Shown: positions 43,929 through 53,001, numbered from the stretch's first letter. The stretch: 64,000 nt of DNA from Oscillospiraceae bacterium (GCA_910575695.1 CAJTGJ010000019.1:1-64000), one strand, 5' to 3'. Numbers and translations: made by a program. Notes: a model not told the origin generated them from the sequence alone.

Positions 43929-46559
43929 ATGGCGGAACTGACCCCCATGATGAAGCAGTATTGGAAGGTGAAGGAGGAGCATCCGGACTGTCTGCTGTTT
44001 TTCCGGCTGGGCGACTTCTACGAGATGTTCCACGACGACGCCAAACTGGGCGCGGAGGAGCTGGGCCTGACCCTCACCACCCGGGACCGGGGCAAGCCGG
44101 AGGAGGAGCGCACCCCCATGTGCGGCGTGCCCTACCACTCGGCGCAAAGCTACATTGCCCGACTGATCAAGCGGGGATACAAGGTAGCCATCTGTGAGCA
44201 GATGGAGGACCCGGCCACGGCGAAGGGGCTGGTGGACCGGGACGTGATCCGCATCGTCACCCCCGGCACCGCCATGGACGACGTGATGCTGGACGAGAGC
44301 CGGAACAACTACATCTGCGCCGTCTATCAGGACAGCGCCGGGGCGGGGCTGGCCCGGTGCGACCTGTCCACGGGGCAGTTTGCCACGGTTCCCTTCCAGG
44401 GGCCGGACTATCTCACCCACCTGCTCAACACCCTGGCCGCGTGCCCCCCCAGCGAGGCCCTGTTGTCCGATGCCGCCGCCAGCAGCCCCGACCTCACCGC
44501 GTTTTTAAAAGAGCGCCTTGGCTGTGTGTGGCAGAGGGGCCTGGAGGCCCGCTTCCGTCCCGCCCAGGCGGCGCAGGCCCTCTCCGCCTGCGGCCTGCGG
44601 GGGGCGGACGAGCCCCTTCCGGAGGAGGACGGCCCCCGGCTGTGCCTCCAGGCCGCGGGGGCGCTGGCGGCGTATCTGACAGAAACCCAAAAGACCAACC
44701 TGGGGCACCTGCGCCCGGTGGACCTGGGGGACACCTCCACCCAGGAATACATGGAGCTGGACCTCACCGCCCGGAAAACCCTGGAGCTCACCGAGACCTT
44801 CCGGGGCAAGGAGAAAAAAGGCTCCCTGCTGTGGGTGCTGGACAAGACCAAGACCCCCATGGGCCACCGTATGATCCGGGCGTGGCTGGAACAGCCTCTG
44901 CTCTCCCCCGCCGCCATCGCCCGGCGGCAGGACGCGGTGGCGGCGCTGGCCGGGGATGTCATCGCCCGGGACGAGCTGACGTTCGCCCTGCGCCGGGTGC
45001 CCGACCTGGAGCGGCTCATCGGCAAGGTGGTGTACGGCAGTGCAAACGCCCGGGATATGCTGCTGCTGGGGACGGGGCTTTCTGTCCTGCCCCAGCTGGC
45101 CCAGCAGGCCCAAACCGTGTCCGGCAAGACCCTGGCCCCCATGATCCGGGGCCTGGGGGGGCTGGAGGAGCTTCAACAGCTCCTGCTGTCCGCCATCCGG
45201 GAGGACGAGGACGACAACCGCCTGCCCTTCACCATCCGGGAGGGGGGCTTCATCCGCGCCGGATACAGCGAGGAGGTGGACCGCCTCCGGGACGTCATCG
45301 ACCACGGCGCGGATATGCTGGCGGCGCTGGAGGGCCGGGAAAAGGAGCGCACCGGCATCAAGAGCCTGAAGGTACGCTACAATAAGGTATTCGGCTATTA
45401 CATCGAGGTATCCAAGAGCAATTACAGCCTGGTGCCTGACGACTACATCCGCAAGCAGACCCTGGTGAACTGCGAGCGGTTCTTCACCCAGGAGCTGAAG
45501 GACCTGGAAAACGAGATTTTATCCGCCCAGAGCCGGGTCACCACCCTGGAATACCAGCTGTTCTGCCAGCTCCGGGACAGCGCGGCGGAGCTGGTCCGCC
45601 CGGTGCAGGAGGCCGCGGCCTGCGTGGCCCGGCTGGACGTGCTGGTTTCCTTCGCGACAGCGGCGGCACAGGGAAATTACTGCCGCCCGGAGGTGGACAG
45701 CAGCGGCGTCATCGACATCAAAGAGGGCCGCCACCCGGTGGTGGAGAAAATGCTGAAGGACTCCCTGTTCGTCCCCAACGACACCCGTATGGACGGCGGG
45801 GAGGACCGCCTGAGCATCATCACCGGCCCCAACATGGCGGGCAAATCCACCTATATGCGCCAGGTGGCGCTGATCGTGCTCATGGCCCAGATGGGCAGCT
45901 TTGTCCCCGCCCGCTCGGCCCGGATCGGGGTGGTGGACCGGGTGTTCACCCGCATCGGCGCCTCCGACGATCTGTCGGCGGGCCAGTCCACTTTCATGGT
46001 GGAGATGACCGAGGTCGCCGCCATGCTGAAAAACGCCACCCCCAAATCCCTGCTGATTCTGGACGAGATCGGCCGGGGCACGTCCACCTACGACGGTATG
46101 TCCATCGCCCGGGCCGTGCTGGAATACTGCGCGGACAAGAAGCGCCTGGGGGCCAAAACCCTGTTCGCCACCCACTACCATGAGCTCACCGAGGTAGAGC
46201 ACACCATCGACGGGGTGAAAAACTACCACATCGCCGCCAAGAAGCGGGGGGACGGCATCGTGTTCCTGCGCAAGATCATCCCCGGCGGCGCGGACCAGAG
46301 CTACGGCGTAGAGGTGGCCAAGCTGGCGGGGGTGCCAAACCGGGTGGTGGACCGGGCCCGTGACATCCTGGCCGAGCTGGAGGCCCAGGGGACCGCCGCC
46401 CCCGCCCCCCGCGCCCCCCAGGACAGGGACGACGGGCAGGTATCCCTGGGGGACATGGCCGGTCTAGCGGTGCTGGACGAGCTGCGGAGCGCCGCCGTGG
46501 ACACGCTCACCCCCATTGAGGCACTGAACCTTCTGTACCGGCTGAAGCAGAAGCTGTGA
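43929..46559 (+). CDS. mutS: DNA mismatch repair protein MutS
   Basis: The 876-residue protein has the mismatch-reading Phe-x-Glu in FFRLGDFYEMF (domain I), the lever/clamp region in the middle, Walker A GPNMAGKST, Walker B LLILDEIGRGTSTYDG, and a C-terminal dimerisation helix. It recognises mispairs and recruits MutL. No mutL lies in the window. The SD AGAGGGAG precedes the ATG by about seven bases. Confidence 0.97.
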   Translation: MAELTPMMKQYWKVKEEHPDCLLFFRLGDFYEMFHDDAKLGAEELGLTLTTRDRGKPEEERTPMCGVPYHSAQSYIARLIKRGYKVAICEQMEDPATAKGLVDRDVIRIVTPGTAMDDVMLDESRNNYICAVYQDSAGAGLARCDLSTGQFATVPFQGPDYLTHLLNTLAACPPSEALLSDAAASSPDLTAFLKERLGCVWQRGLEARFRPAQAAQALSACGLRGADEPLPEEDGPRLCLQAAGALAAYLTETQKTNLGHLRPVDLGDTSTQEYMELDLTARKTLELTETFRGKEKKGSLLWVLDKTKTPMGHRMIRAWLEQPLLSPAAIARRQDAVAALAGDVIARDELTFALRRVPDLERLIGKVVYGSANARDMLLLGTGLSVLPQLAQQAQTVSGKTLAPMIRGLGGLEELQQLLLSAIREDEDDNRLPFTIREGGFIRAGYSEEVDRLRDVIDHGADMLAALEGREKERTGIKSLKVRYNKVFGYYIEVSKSNYSLVPDDYIRKQTLVNCERFFTQELKDLENEILSAQSRVTTLEYQLFCQLRDSAAELVRPVQEAAACVARLDVLVSFATAAAQGNYCRPEVDSSGVIDIKEGRHPVVEKMLKDSLFVPNDTRMDGGEDRLSIITGPNMAGKSTYMRQVALIVLMAQMGSFVPARSARIGVVDRVFTRIGASDDLSAGQSTFMVEMTEVAAMLKNATPKSLLILDEIGRGTSTYDGMSIARAVLEYCADKKRLGAKTLFATHYHELTEVEHTIDGVKNYHIAAKKRGDGIVFLRKIIPGGADQSYGVEVAKLAGVPNRVVDRARDILAELEAQGTAAPAPRAPQDRDDGQVSLGDMAGLAVLDELRSAAVDTLTPIEALNLLYRLKQKL

Positions 46560-46669
46560 TATTTTATTTTCATTACATTTCTCCCAAACCTCTTGTATTT
46601 CCTCCACAAATCATTTATTCTATAACACCCGCCATTCAGGCGAAAATCTGACTATGGAGGTAATCAGCA

Positions 46670-47110
46670 ATGATGCGTCAAGCCTTCCCCGTCATCGACC
46701 TCACCGCCACCGGGGCCAACATCCTGCGCCTGCGGAAAGCCCGGGGCCTGTCCGTCCGGGAACTTCAGCAGTTCTTCGGCTTTGAGGAGCCCCAGGCCAT
46801 CTACAAATGGCAGCGGGGCCAGAGCCTGCCCACGGTGGACAACTTATACGCCCTCAGCGCCCTGCTGGGCGTGCCCATGAACGACATCCTGGTGCCCATC
46901 GGGGCGCCGCCCTCCCATATACAGCAAATGAGCGGCAGGCCATCGCCTGCCGCTCATCTTTTTATTCCCATACTGCCCGGACGCGGGGGGCATGGCAGGA
47001 TTGCAGGTCTGCTTAGGCCCTTATCCGCCGCGCCTGCCGTCCCGAAGGACTGCGGGGCGCGGCGACTTGTCATCCATAGAGGTCCCGGGGCCGAAGCCGC
47101 CGGGGCCTAA
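46670..47110 (+). CDS. Small XRE-type HTH protein, C-terminal part doubtful
   Basis: Residues about 12-80 form an HTH of the clostridial type (NILRLRKARGLSVRELQQFF...AIYKWQRGQSLPTVDNLYAL). From residue about 87 the frame runs through a perfect terminator hairpin (46928-46957) and then through a GC-rich non-coding-looking stretch to 47110. I infer the functional protein once ended near residue 87-90 and the stop has been lost. It is a DNA-binding regulator of unknown target. The SD GGAGG is eight bases before the ATG. Confidence 0.65.
   Translation: MMRQAFPVIDLTATGANILRLRKARGLSVRELQQFFGFEEPQAIYKWQRGQSLPTVDNLYALSALLGVPMNDILVPIGAPPSHIQQMSGRPSPAAHLFIPILPGRGGHGRIAGLLRPLSAAPAVPKDCGARRLVIHRGPGAEAAGA
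46928..46965 (+). terminator. Terminator inside the reading frame of the HTH gene
   Basis: ATGAGCGGCAGGC pairs perfectly with GCCTGCCGCTCAT (13 bp, loop CATC), followed by CTTTTTATT. It is a textbook rho-independent terminator lying within the annotated frame. Confidence 0.85.
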
Positions 47111-47363
47111 GAGGGCGGAAGCGTAAGGGCGGATCGCGATGGGTGCGTTCCGGATGGAGCATGGAGCCGGGGCGGGTAACGTCATGAGGGAGACGTCTGG
47201 CGCTCATCCAAAAGCTGGCCAGCACACTTCAGCAAGCATACTCCATTTCAAAGGGGCTGTGCGGTGTGCAGCATTATCATTCATCTGCACCTGAACCGGC
47301 CGTCACAGGCTGTCCACCCTGCCATGCCCGCCGCGCCCGGGGCTGGACGCGGCGGACGTTTTC
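46966..47363. other. Structured intergenic region without a convincing gene
   Basis: Several strong inverted repeats occur. CGCCGCGCC/GGCGCGGCG has an inner GTCC-CGAA-GGAC hairpin (about 47021-47071), GGTG(T)GCAG/CTGCACC lies around 47252-47289, and CCGCCGCG/CGCGGCGG near 47328-47355 is followed by ACGTTTTC on the plus strand. No promoter was identified. It could hold a non-coding RNA or be decayed sequence. Confidence 0.4.
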
Positions 47364-48008
47364 TCACTGGGGACGGTGGGTTTCAATAAAGTCGGACAAG
47401 ATCACGTCAAAGCTGTCGTTCATCTCAAAGGGCAGGTCGTAATCCACCGGGGTGTTTACCAGGCACTTGTCCAGCGCGCTGGAGACCTCGTCGGACCTCC
47501 GGCCCAGCTCGGTGGCCATCCCCCGCACCCGGGTACGGTTGAAGTTGATGGTGGTCACCCGTTTGGCATCACAGCGGTAGCTCACCTGGTTGCCTTCGCC
47601 GTTGAACCGGTAGCCGCTGCCCGCCCCGGCCAGCACCACCTCGCTGTTGCGCAGGGCGGACATACGCCGGAAGGTTTCCGCCAGCGTCTGCCGCACCCGG
47701 TTCAGCCCCGCCTCGCTGTCCATGTCGATGGGCAGGCCCGCCTTGGCCTTGCAGATGGCGGCGCTGAGCTTCTCCCGCTGGGCCAGCATCTCCATGAGGA
47801 ATGCGGCCACCTCGTTGATGTGCTCCGCGTACTGGCTGGGTGCGGCATCCTCAATCACGGCGTCCTCCTCCCCCGCCGCCGCCTTGCTGCGCAGGTGGGT
47901 GGTGGTCACCTTCAAAATATTGCCGTCGTCCCGGAGGATGTAGCCGGCCTGCTCCATCACGGCCTGGAGCTTGTTCTGGGCGCGGAACGCGTCCTTCAGA
48001 TTCATCAT
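47364..48008 (-). CDS. Unknown 214-residue soluble protein
   Basis: The protein MMNLKDAFRAQNKLQAVMEQ...ILSDFIETHRPQ has a helical middle (AAFLMEMLAQREKLSAAICK) and no signal peptide, membrane helix or known motif. It has its own promoter (48042-48070) and AAGGAG SD, and follows the flagellin-like gene on the same strand by 74 bp. A partner or chaperone role for the upstream protein is conceivable but unsupported. Confidence 0.7.
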   Translation of the reverse strand: MMNLKDAFRAQNKLQAVMEQAGYILRDDGNILKVTTTHLRSKAAAGEEDAVIEDAAPSQYAEHINEVAAFLMEMLAQREKLSAAICKAKAGLPIDMDSEAGLNRVRQTLAETFRRMSALRNSEVVLAGAGSGYRFNGEGNQVSYRCDAKRVTTINFNRTRVRGMATELGRRSDEVSSALDKCLVNTPVDYDLPFEMNDSFDVILSDFIETHRPQ

Positions 48009-48041
48009 GGGAAATCACTCCTTTGTCGCTGCTGTGGGTCT

Positions 48042-48070
48042 ATCTTACACCCTGGACCCCCCATTGTCAT
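48042..48070 (-). promoter_or_regulatory. Promoter of the 214-residue protein gene
   Basis: ATGACA (48070-48065), 17 bp, then TAAGAT (48047-48042). Confidence 0.55.
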
Positions 48071-48082
48071 TGAACCGCTGGT

Positions 48083-51058
48083 TTAATTCCTCAGCAGCGC
48101 CCCCACGTCCTCCATCCCCCTGGCCTTGAGGAACTTGGCCTTGGGGGACAGCCGCAGCACCTCCCGGATGTCGTTGGCCAGCGACTTGGCCTCATTGTTG
48201 TTCCGCACCACCCGGGTGTACTGCTGGACGTTGTGCATACTGCTGAAGCTCTGGCCCAGCTGGCCGTACATGGCGCCGTAGGCCCCCTGGAGCCGGGTCA
48301 TCCACTTCCGGTCGGAGACGATCACGTTGATGGCGGACCGGGCCTTCTCCCGGGTGGACAGGTCCAGCCCCTCCAGCCGCAGAGCCTTGGCGGAAATGTG
48401 GAACTTGGGCATGGTCAGGGACGCCTCCCCCATCTGGATGGACAGTCCCTTCTGGGTCCACAGCTTAGCCCCGCCGATATCCGTCCCGGCGGACACCTGC
48501 ACCTTGCCGCAGTTGCCGAACAGACAGCCGCCGATATCGCCGTCCGGACCGCCGCCCCTGGCCTGGGCCACCCGGGCGGAGCCGGTGATGGTCACGTCGC
48601 CGCAGGCGCCCTGTATGCCCGCGCCGATGGCTGCGGCACAGCTGTCCGCCAGGGCGGTGACGATGCCGCCCTGGATACGGATGTCGCCCACAGCCGCCCC
48701 CGCCGCGCCGCCGATGCCCGCGCCGCCCCCGGCGCCCACGGCGGAGACCACCCCGTCCCGGATAAGGATCAGCCCGGTGCGCTCCTGGCCCGCGCCGCTG
48801 TTCCGGCCGATGCCCGCCGCGCCCTTGCCGCCCCTGGCGGTGAGGACGCCGTCCGGTTTGCTCCGGTCGCCCTTGGCGTGGTCGATGGTGAGGGCGGTGT
48901 TGTCCCCCAGGGCAATGCCCGCAAAACCCGGGCCGCTCTCAAATACGTTTTCCGTTCCCCGCTCCAGCAGCAGAGTCACATCGTTTTTCCGCCCCAAAGC
49001 ACAGGCTCCGCCGGTATCCACCCGGCACTCCACGCCGTCCAGGGCCAGCCGGATCTTCCCGATGCCGTCCGCCAGCGCCAGCCTGCCGCTGAACCGCTCC
49101 ATATTGGCGTCCGTACCCGCGCCGCCGGAGACGGCGGTCACCTCGCCGGTGAGGATATACAGGGTCTGGGTTTCCTCCTCATACCGCCAGTCCACGTCCT
49201 GCTCCCCGCCGGTGACAGTGAAGGGGTTGGGGTACATGGACACCATCTGGAACCCGCCCTGGCGCTCATCCCAGCGCACATAGACATAGTGGGCGGCGGA
49301 CCGCCCCGCCCTGTCCCGGCCCCGGAGGGCGATGGTGTGGGCGGGCCAGCCCTTGTCCTCGTTCCCCTTCAGCAGCCACATACGGGCGGGGTCAAACTGC
49401 TGCCCCGGCAGGCCGAACCGCCCGTCTTTGCCGTCCAACGCCATGCCGGTGAGGGCGCTCCACTCGGGAAGCATGGTCTTCCACAGGATATCAAAGGGTG
49501 TCAGCCTCTCGCCCTGGGCATTGTGCACCGCAAGGCTGTCCGGGGCCAGCAGCAGCACCGCCCCGTCCACGACCACCGAAACGCCCTGCTTCTCAAGGGC
49601 CTGCGCCTGGTCCAGCACCACCACGCCCCCGATGAGCCGCAGTACGCCGTCCACGCCCCTGAGCTGTCCGATGTGAACAATCCCGCCGCCCTCCAGGGTG
49701 AGGGCGGCCCCCTCCTGGAGCTGTATCTGGGACAGCACGTTTTCCCCCGCAAGGATCAGCCGGGCCTGCCCTCCCTCCACGGTCAGCCGGGGGATCGCCA
49801 CCTGCTGAATGGTCACCGTCCCATCCCCGCCCGACAGCCGTACAGCGGGAGTTTTCTGCCCCATTCCACGCAGGGTCATGTCCTGAGCCGTATTCAGCGT
49901 CAGCTCGCCCGTCGTCCCGTCAAACGCCGCGCCGGACAAATCCCGGCCCGACACCTGCACCGTACCGGACTTCTCTGTGCCCAGCTCCTGCGCGGCCATC
50001 TGGGACGCGGCCTCCTGCCCCGCCGCGTCCTGGGCCGCCGCCCCCTCCGAGGAACCAAGCCCGTCCAGCAGCGACAGCAGCCCGCCGGAACCGTCCAGCA
50101 TGGCCATCAGGTTCATCAGCATATCCAGATTGCCGCCCGCCGCCAGCATATCCAGCAGGGAACCGTCCACAGCCCCCTCCTGTCCAAACAGAACGCCCAT
50201 CAGAAACAGCTCCAGCCCGGGGGCCGTGCCCCCCAGGAACTGGGCCTCAAAATCCGCCATGCTGGTGAACGCGCCCCCGGTCAGCAGGCTCAGCGCCTCG
50301 TCCGGCGAAGCGCCGCCCGCCACCGCGTCCAGGAAAAGCTGAAGCCCCTGAGCCGCCAGCTCCGGGTCGATGGCCCCGTAGGACGGCCCTCCGGCGATCA
50401 TGGCTCCCAGATAGTACGCCGTCACATAGTCCGCCGCCGAGCCCTCCCCCAGCGATACGTTCCCCAGCGCCGCCAGCATCTCCCAGCTGTTCATGCCGCT
50501 GCTGATGCCCAGCGCCTCCTGCATCTCCGACTGGGAGGGCCGCTCCCCGGCCATGCCGCTGGTCAGCCATCCGGGCAGACTGGATCCACCCTCCTGCTTG
50601 TCGGACAGGCTTTTCATCACCGCGTCCACCAGGGCGTCCAGCCCTTCCCAGCCCTCCCCGTCCTCCTGGAACAGTCCGTCCTTGATCCCGTTCTCCGCGA
50701 TCCGCTGGATCTCGTCCCGCAGATGCTCCAGCTCCGACTGGAGGGCCTCCCGGTCAATGGAGCCGTCCCCCGCCGCCTGCCGGGCCAGCTTCTCCATTTT
50801 GCCCAGGCTGTCCTCCACCTCGGCCAGGGCGGCTTCCCCCGACTGGAGGGTGCGCTTCCCCTCCCGCAGGTACTGGCCCACCTTGTCCACCTGGCTCATC
50901 AGCTGGCGCAGCGTCTCCGACACGGTCACCGCGGCCCGGTTGGCCGTCCGCCGGGTCGTCTGGAGCGGGGCGGCTGCGGCCTGCTTGGCCGTCTTGTTCA
51001 GCGCCTGGAATTGGGGCGCGTTGATCTCCCTGTTTCTGCGAATTGTCAGCTCTCCCAT
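48083..51058 (-). CDS. Flagellin-like protein with large beta-helix insertion (991 aa)
   Basis: Residues about 45-130 look like a flagellin D1 helix pair (LQSGEAALAEVEDSLGKMEK; REALQSELEHLRDEIQRIAE). The last about 95 residues resemble the flagellin C-terminal helix (LDLSTREKARSAINVI; LGQSFSSMHNVQQYTRVVRN). In between lie an acidic helical region and a long right-handed beta-helix-type segment with glycine-rich GIGR/GIGG repeats (AGIGRNSGAG; GAGGGAGIGGAAG), the likely exposed part. ATG at 51058 is chosen for its AAAGGAGG SD. A sigma-D-like promoter precedes it. No signal peptide, consistent with type III export. Standard flagellins are 270-550 residues; this is far larger. No other flagellar gene is in the window. 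Confidence 0.6.
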   Translation of the reverse strand: MGELTIRRNREINAPQFQALNKTAKQAAAAPLQTTRRTANRAAVTVSETLRQLMSQVDKVGQYLREGKRTLQSGEAALAEVEDSLGKMEKLARQAAGDGSIDREALQSELEHLRDEIQRIAENGIKDGLFQEDGEGWEGLDALVDAVMKSLSDKQEGGSSLPGWLTSGMAGERPSQSEMQEALGISSGMNSWEMLAALGNVSLGEGSAADYVTAYYLGAMIAGGPSYGAIDPELAAQGLQLFLDAVAGGASPDEALSLLTGGAFTSMADFEAQFLGGTAPGLELFLMGVLFGQEGAVDGSLLDMLAAGGNLDMLMNLMAMLDGSGGLLSLLDGLGSSEGAAAQDAAGQEAASQMAAQELGTEKSGTVQVSGRDLSGAAFDGTTGELTLNTAQDMTLRGMGQKTPAVRLSGGDGTVTIQQVAIPRLTVEGGQARLILAGENVLSQIQLQEGAALTLEGGGIVHIGQLRGVDGVLRLIGGVVVLDQAQALEKQGVSVVVDGAVLLLAPDSLAVHNAQGERLTPFDILWKTMLPEWSALTGMALDGKDGRFGLPGQQFDPARMWLLKGNEDKGWPAHTIALRGRDRAGRSAAHYVYVRWDERQGGFQMVSMYPNPFTVTGGEQDVDWRYEEETQTLYILTGEVTAVSGGAGTDANMERFSGRLALADGIGKIRLALDGVECRVDTGGACALGRKNDVTLLLERGTENVFESGPGFAGIALGDNTALTIDHAKGDRSKPDGVLTARGGKGAAGIGRNSGAGQERTGLILIRDGVVSAVGAGGGAGIGGAAGAAVGDIRIQGGIVTALADSCAAAIGAGIQGACGDVTITGSARVAQARGGGPDGDIGGCLFGNCGKVQVSAGTDIGGAKLWTQKGLSIQMGEASLTMPKFHISAKALRLEGLDLSTREKARSAINVIVSDRKWMTRLQGAYGAMYGQLGQSFSSMHNVQQYTRVVRNNNEAKSLANDIREVLRLSPKAKFLKARGMEDVGALLRN

Positions 51059-51107
51059 TACAAGGGCCTCCTTTGCCGGACCGCCGAAGCCGTCCTCTTT
51101 TGATTTC

Positions 51108-51134
51108 ATATCGTCCCATTAAGAGGAAAAATTA
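51108..51134 (-). promoter_or_regulatory. Sigma-D (FliA)-like promoter of the flagellin-like gene
   Basis: On the minus strand TAAT (51134-51131), 15 bp, then GACGATAT (51115-51108), against the sigma-D consensus TAAA-N15-GCCGATAT. The predicted start point is about 40 bases before the ATG. Confidence 0.5.
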
Positions 51135-51200
51135 AGCTGTATGCTGAAACCGCGCCCATGTCCGGCCTCTCATTTTGTGAAATTTTGTCCTGTTCCACCA

Positions 51201-51251
51201 AAAAAGCGGCACAAACAGGCGGTCCAAGGCCGTCCGTTTGTGCCGCTTTTT
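51201..51251. terminator. Bidirectional terminator after the hemerythrin-receiver gene
   Basis: GCGGCACAAAC (51206-51216) pairs with GTTTGTGCCGC (51236-51246), with inner G/C pairing, an A tract on the left and TTTTT on the right. Confidence 0.85.
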
Positions 51252-51263
51252 ATGAGACGAAAT

Positions 51264-52628
51264 TTACCGCGCCACGCTCCGGCCCATAAAATCGTCGATC
51301 TTTTTCTTGATATCCGCAGGCTTCAGATATTTCAGCAGGTACCCCGCCGGCTTCAGCGCCAGCAGCTGGGTCACAATGTCCGGGTCGTCCCTTCCGGTGA
51401 GGAAAAACACCGGGATATCCGCGAAGGACTCCTCCGAACGGAGCATCATCAGCGTCTGGCTCCCGTTGCACACCGGCATCTCGTAGTCCAGCAGGACCAT
51501 ATCCGGCCGGTTCAGCGTGATGGCCCGGATGGCGGCCACCCCGGATTCCGCCAGCGACACCTCGTAGCCGTTCTCCAGCAGGTTCTTCATCGCCTGCCGC
51601 ACGGTGGCGGAGTCGTCCACCACCAGGATCTTCCGCTTCTGTCCGGCGGCGTCCTGCTCCCGGCGCTGCGTCAGGTAGCTCTCGATTTTTTCAGAGGTGT
51701 TGGCGTACCCCAGCGGCGTCCCCACCCCCTTCTCCAGCAGGTGGGGCGCGATCACGCAGTAGGCGAAGTACCCCGCGCCGCCGGTGTTGAACAGCAGGCT
51801 GGCCTGGGGCTTTTTCCGATGGAACATCGTCTGGAACTGCTCGTAGGACAGGAGGTTTTCCTCCTTCAGCTCACAGCCGCTTGTCTCGGGGAAGTGCTCC
51901 ATGACACGCCCCACAAACTGCCGGGCGGTGTAACGGGCGGCGTTGGTCAGCATGGCGTCCAGCTTGTTTGTCTTGAGGCCCATCACCTTTCCCACCGTAT
52001 TCACCAGCAGCTTTTCCTCAAAGGCCATGAAGATCTCCTGCATTTCCTCCTCCTGGGGCCTGCCGTACACCAGCCGGTAGTACACCCCGTTCCCAAACCG
52101 CTCCCCGCCATAGGCATCGCTGACGGCCTGGGATTCCAGGCGGAACATATCGAACACCAGGTGGACGATCACCTTTTTCATGGCGTCGGCCTCCTCGTGC
52201 GGCAGGAGGTTTTCCCAGGCGCTGGCCCCCTTCTCCCGGATGGCCTGGTCCTCCGTCAGGGTATGCCCGATGAGCCAGCCCGCGCACACGCCCAGGAAAT
52301 GCTCCATGGCGTCCTCGGAATATCCCGTCGCCACCAGCTCCTGCTCCAAAATCGGGAGGGTATTTTCCCGGAACCCTCTATGTATGCCCTGATGGCGTTT
52401 CAGCCCCTCGTCCCCAATGGACTTCATATAGGCTTCCTCATCGGCAAAATGCTGGATCGTATGGCCTTTGAAGTACTTGATCCCTTCCTGGCAGATCCAC
52501 TGGTTGTCTTTCTGCTCCTCCCGAAAGGCGAACAGTCTATTGATGATCCGAAACAGCTGCTGATGTTCCCTGTCGATGGCTTCCACCCCGATGTTGTATT
52601 CCTCCCGCCACACAAACCGGCCTTCCAT
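51264..52628 (-). CDS. Bacteriohemerythrin - CheX-like - response receiver protein
   Basis: The 454-residue cytosolic protein has three modules. Residues about 1-130: hemerythrin with the di-iron ligands (DREHQQLF, HFADEEAYM, RHQGIHRGF, IGHTLTED). Residues about 140-300: a CheX/CheC-like phosphatase-type domain (YYRLVYGRPQEEEMQEIFMA; VNTVGKVMGL; NAARYTARQFVG). Residues about 328-450: a receiver domain (KILVVDDSATVRQAMKN; phospho-Asp in MVLLDYEMPV; Thr in FLTG; Lys in LLKYLKP). The start is ATG at 52628 with GGAGGAAG. It probably senses oxygen, NO or redox and feeds a chemotaxis-type relay. The neighbour is the flagellin-like gene. Confidence 0.85.
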   Translation of the reverse strand: MEGRFVWREEYNIGVEAIDREHQQLFRIINRLFAFREEQKDNQWICQEGIKYFKGHTIQHFADEEAYMKSIGDEGLKRHQGIHRGFRENTLPILEQELVATGYSEDAMEHFLGVCAGWLIGHTLTEDQAIREKGASAWENLLPHEEADAMKKVIVHLVFDMFRLESQAVSDAYGGERFGNGVYYRLVYGRPQEEEMQEIFMAFEEKLLVNTVGKVMGLKTNKLDAMLTNAARYTARQFVGRVMEHFPETSGCELKEENLLSYEQFQTMFHRKKPQASLLFNTGGAGYFAYCVIAPHLLEKGVGTPLGYANTSEKIESYLTQRREQDAAGQKRKILVVDDSATVRQAMKNLLENGYEVSLAESGVAAIRAITLNRPDMVLLDYEMPVCNGSQTLMMLRSEESFADIPVFFLTGRDDPDIVTQLLALKPAGYLLKYLKPADIKKKIDDFMGRSVAR

Positions 52629-52710
52629 GTGACTTCCTCCTTTGATCCTAACAGGCATTTTTGCCCGCGATCACAAAAATCCCTCTTGGACACGGGCAAT
52701 CACGGTAAGG

Positions 52711-52739
52711 ATTATACCACAAACCGATTTCCCCGTCTA
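52711..52739 (-). promoter_or_regulatory. Promoter of the hemerythrin-receiver gene
   Basis: TAGACG (52739-52734), 17 bp, then TATAAT (52716-52711). The rest of the 52,629-53,001 gap contains only the GH3 terminator and unassigned sequence. Confidence 0.6.
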
Positions 52740-52949
52740 CTCAATCAAGCCAGATGCTTAAGTCATCATTTTCCCCGGACCGCTCTCAGGTACTCTCCCG
52801 CTCCGCCAGCGGGGCGGCGGCGCCCAGTTCCCCGGCGGCCGGCTCGACAGCTCCATAGATATACCGATATTCCCGGATAGGATGGCCGGACGAATACCCT
52901 TTGGAATCTAAAACAATGGCTTCCCGATGGCCGATGGCAAACGCCGGGC

Positions 52950-52975
52950 CAAAGCTGGCCCGGCGTCTGCGCGGA
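52950..52975 (-). terminator. Hairpin after the GH3 gene
   Basis: ACGCCGGGCCA/TGGCCCGGCGT is an 11-bp perfect stem with loop AGC(T). It lies about 30 bp past the GH3 stop and is followed on the minus strand by TTGCC only. Confidence 0.6.
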
Positions 52976-53001
52976 ATGAGGAAAAAGAGAGGAAAGCAAG
53001 G

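Noticed and set aside
52788-52999. Minus-strand read-through in frame after the GH3 stop, giving a protein-like tail (about 65 codons)
   Set aside because: It contains the GH3 terminator palindrome, has no start or SD, and matches nothing I recognise. The frame agreement has a one in three chance.
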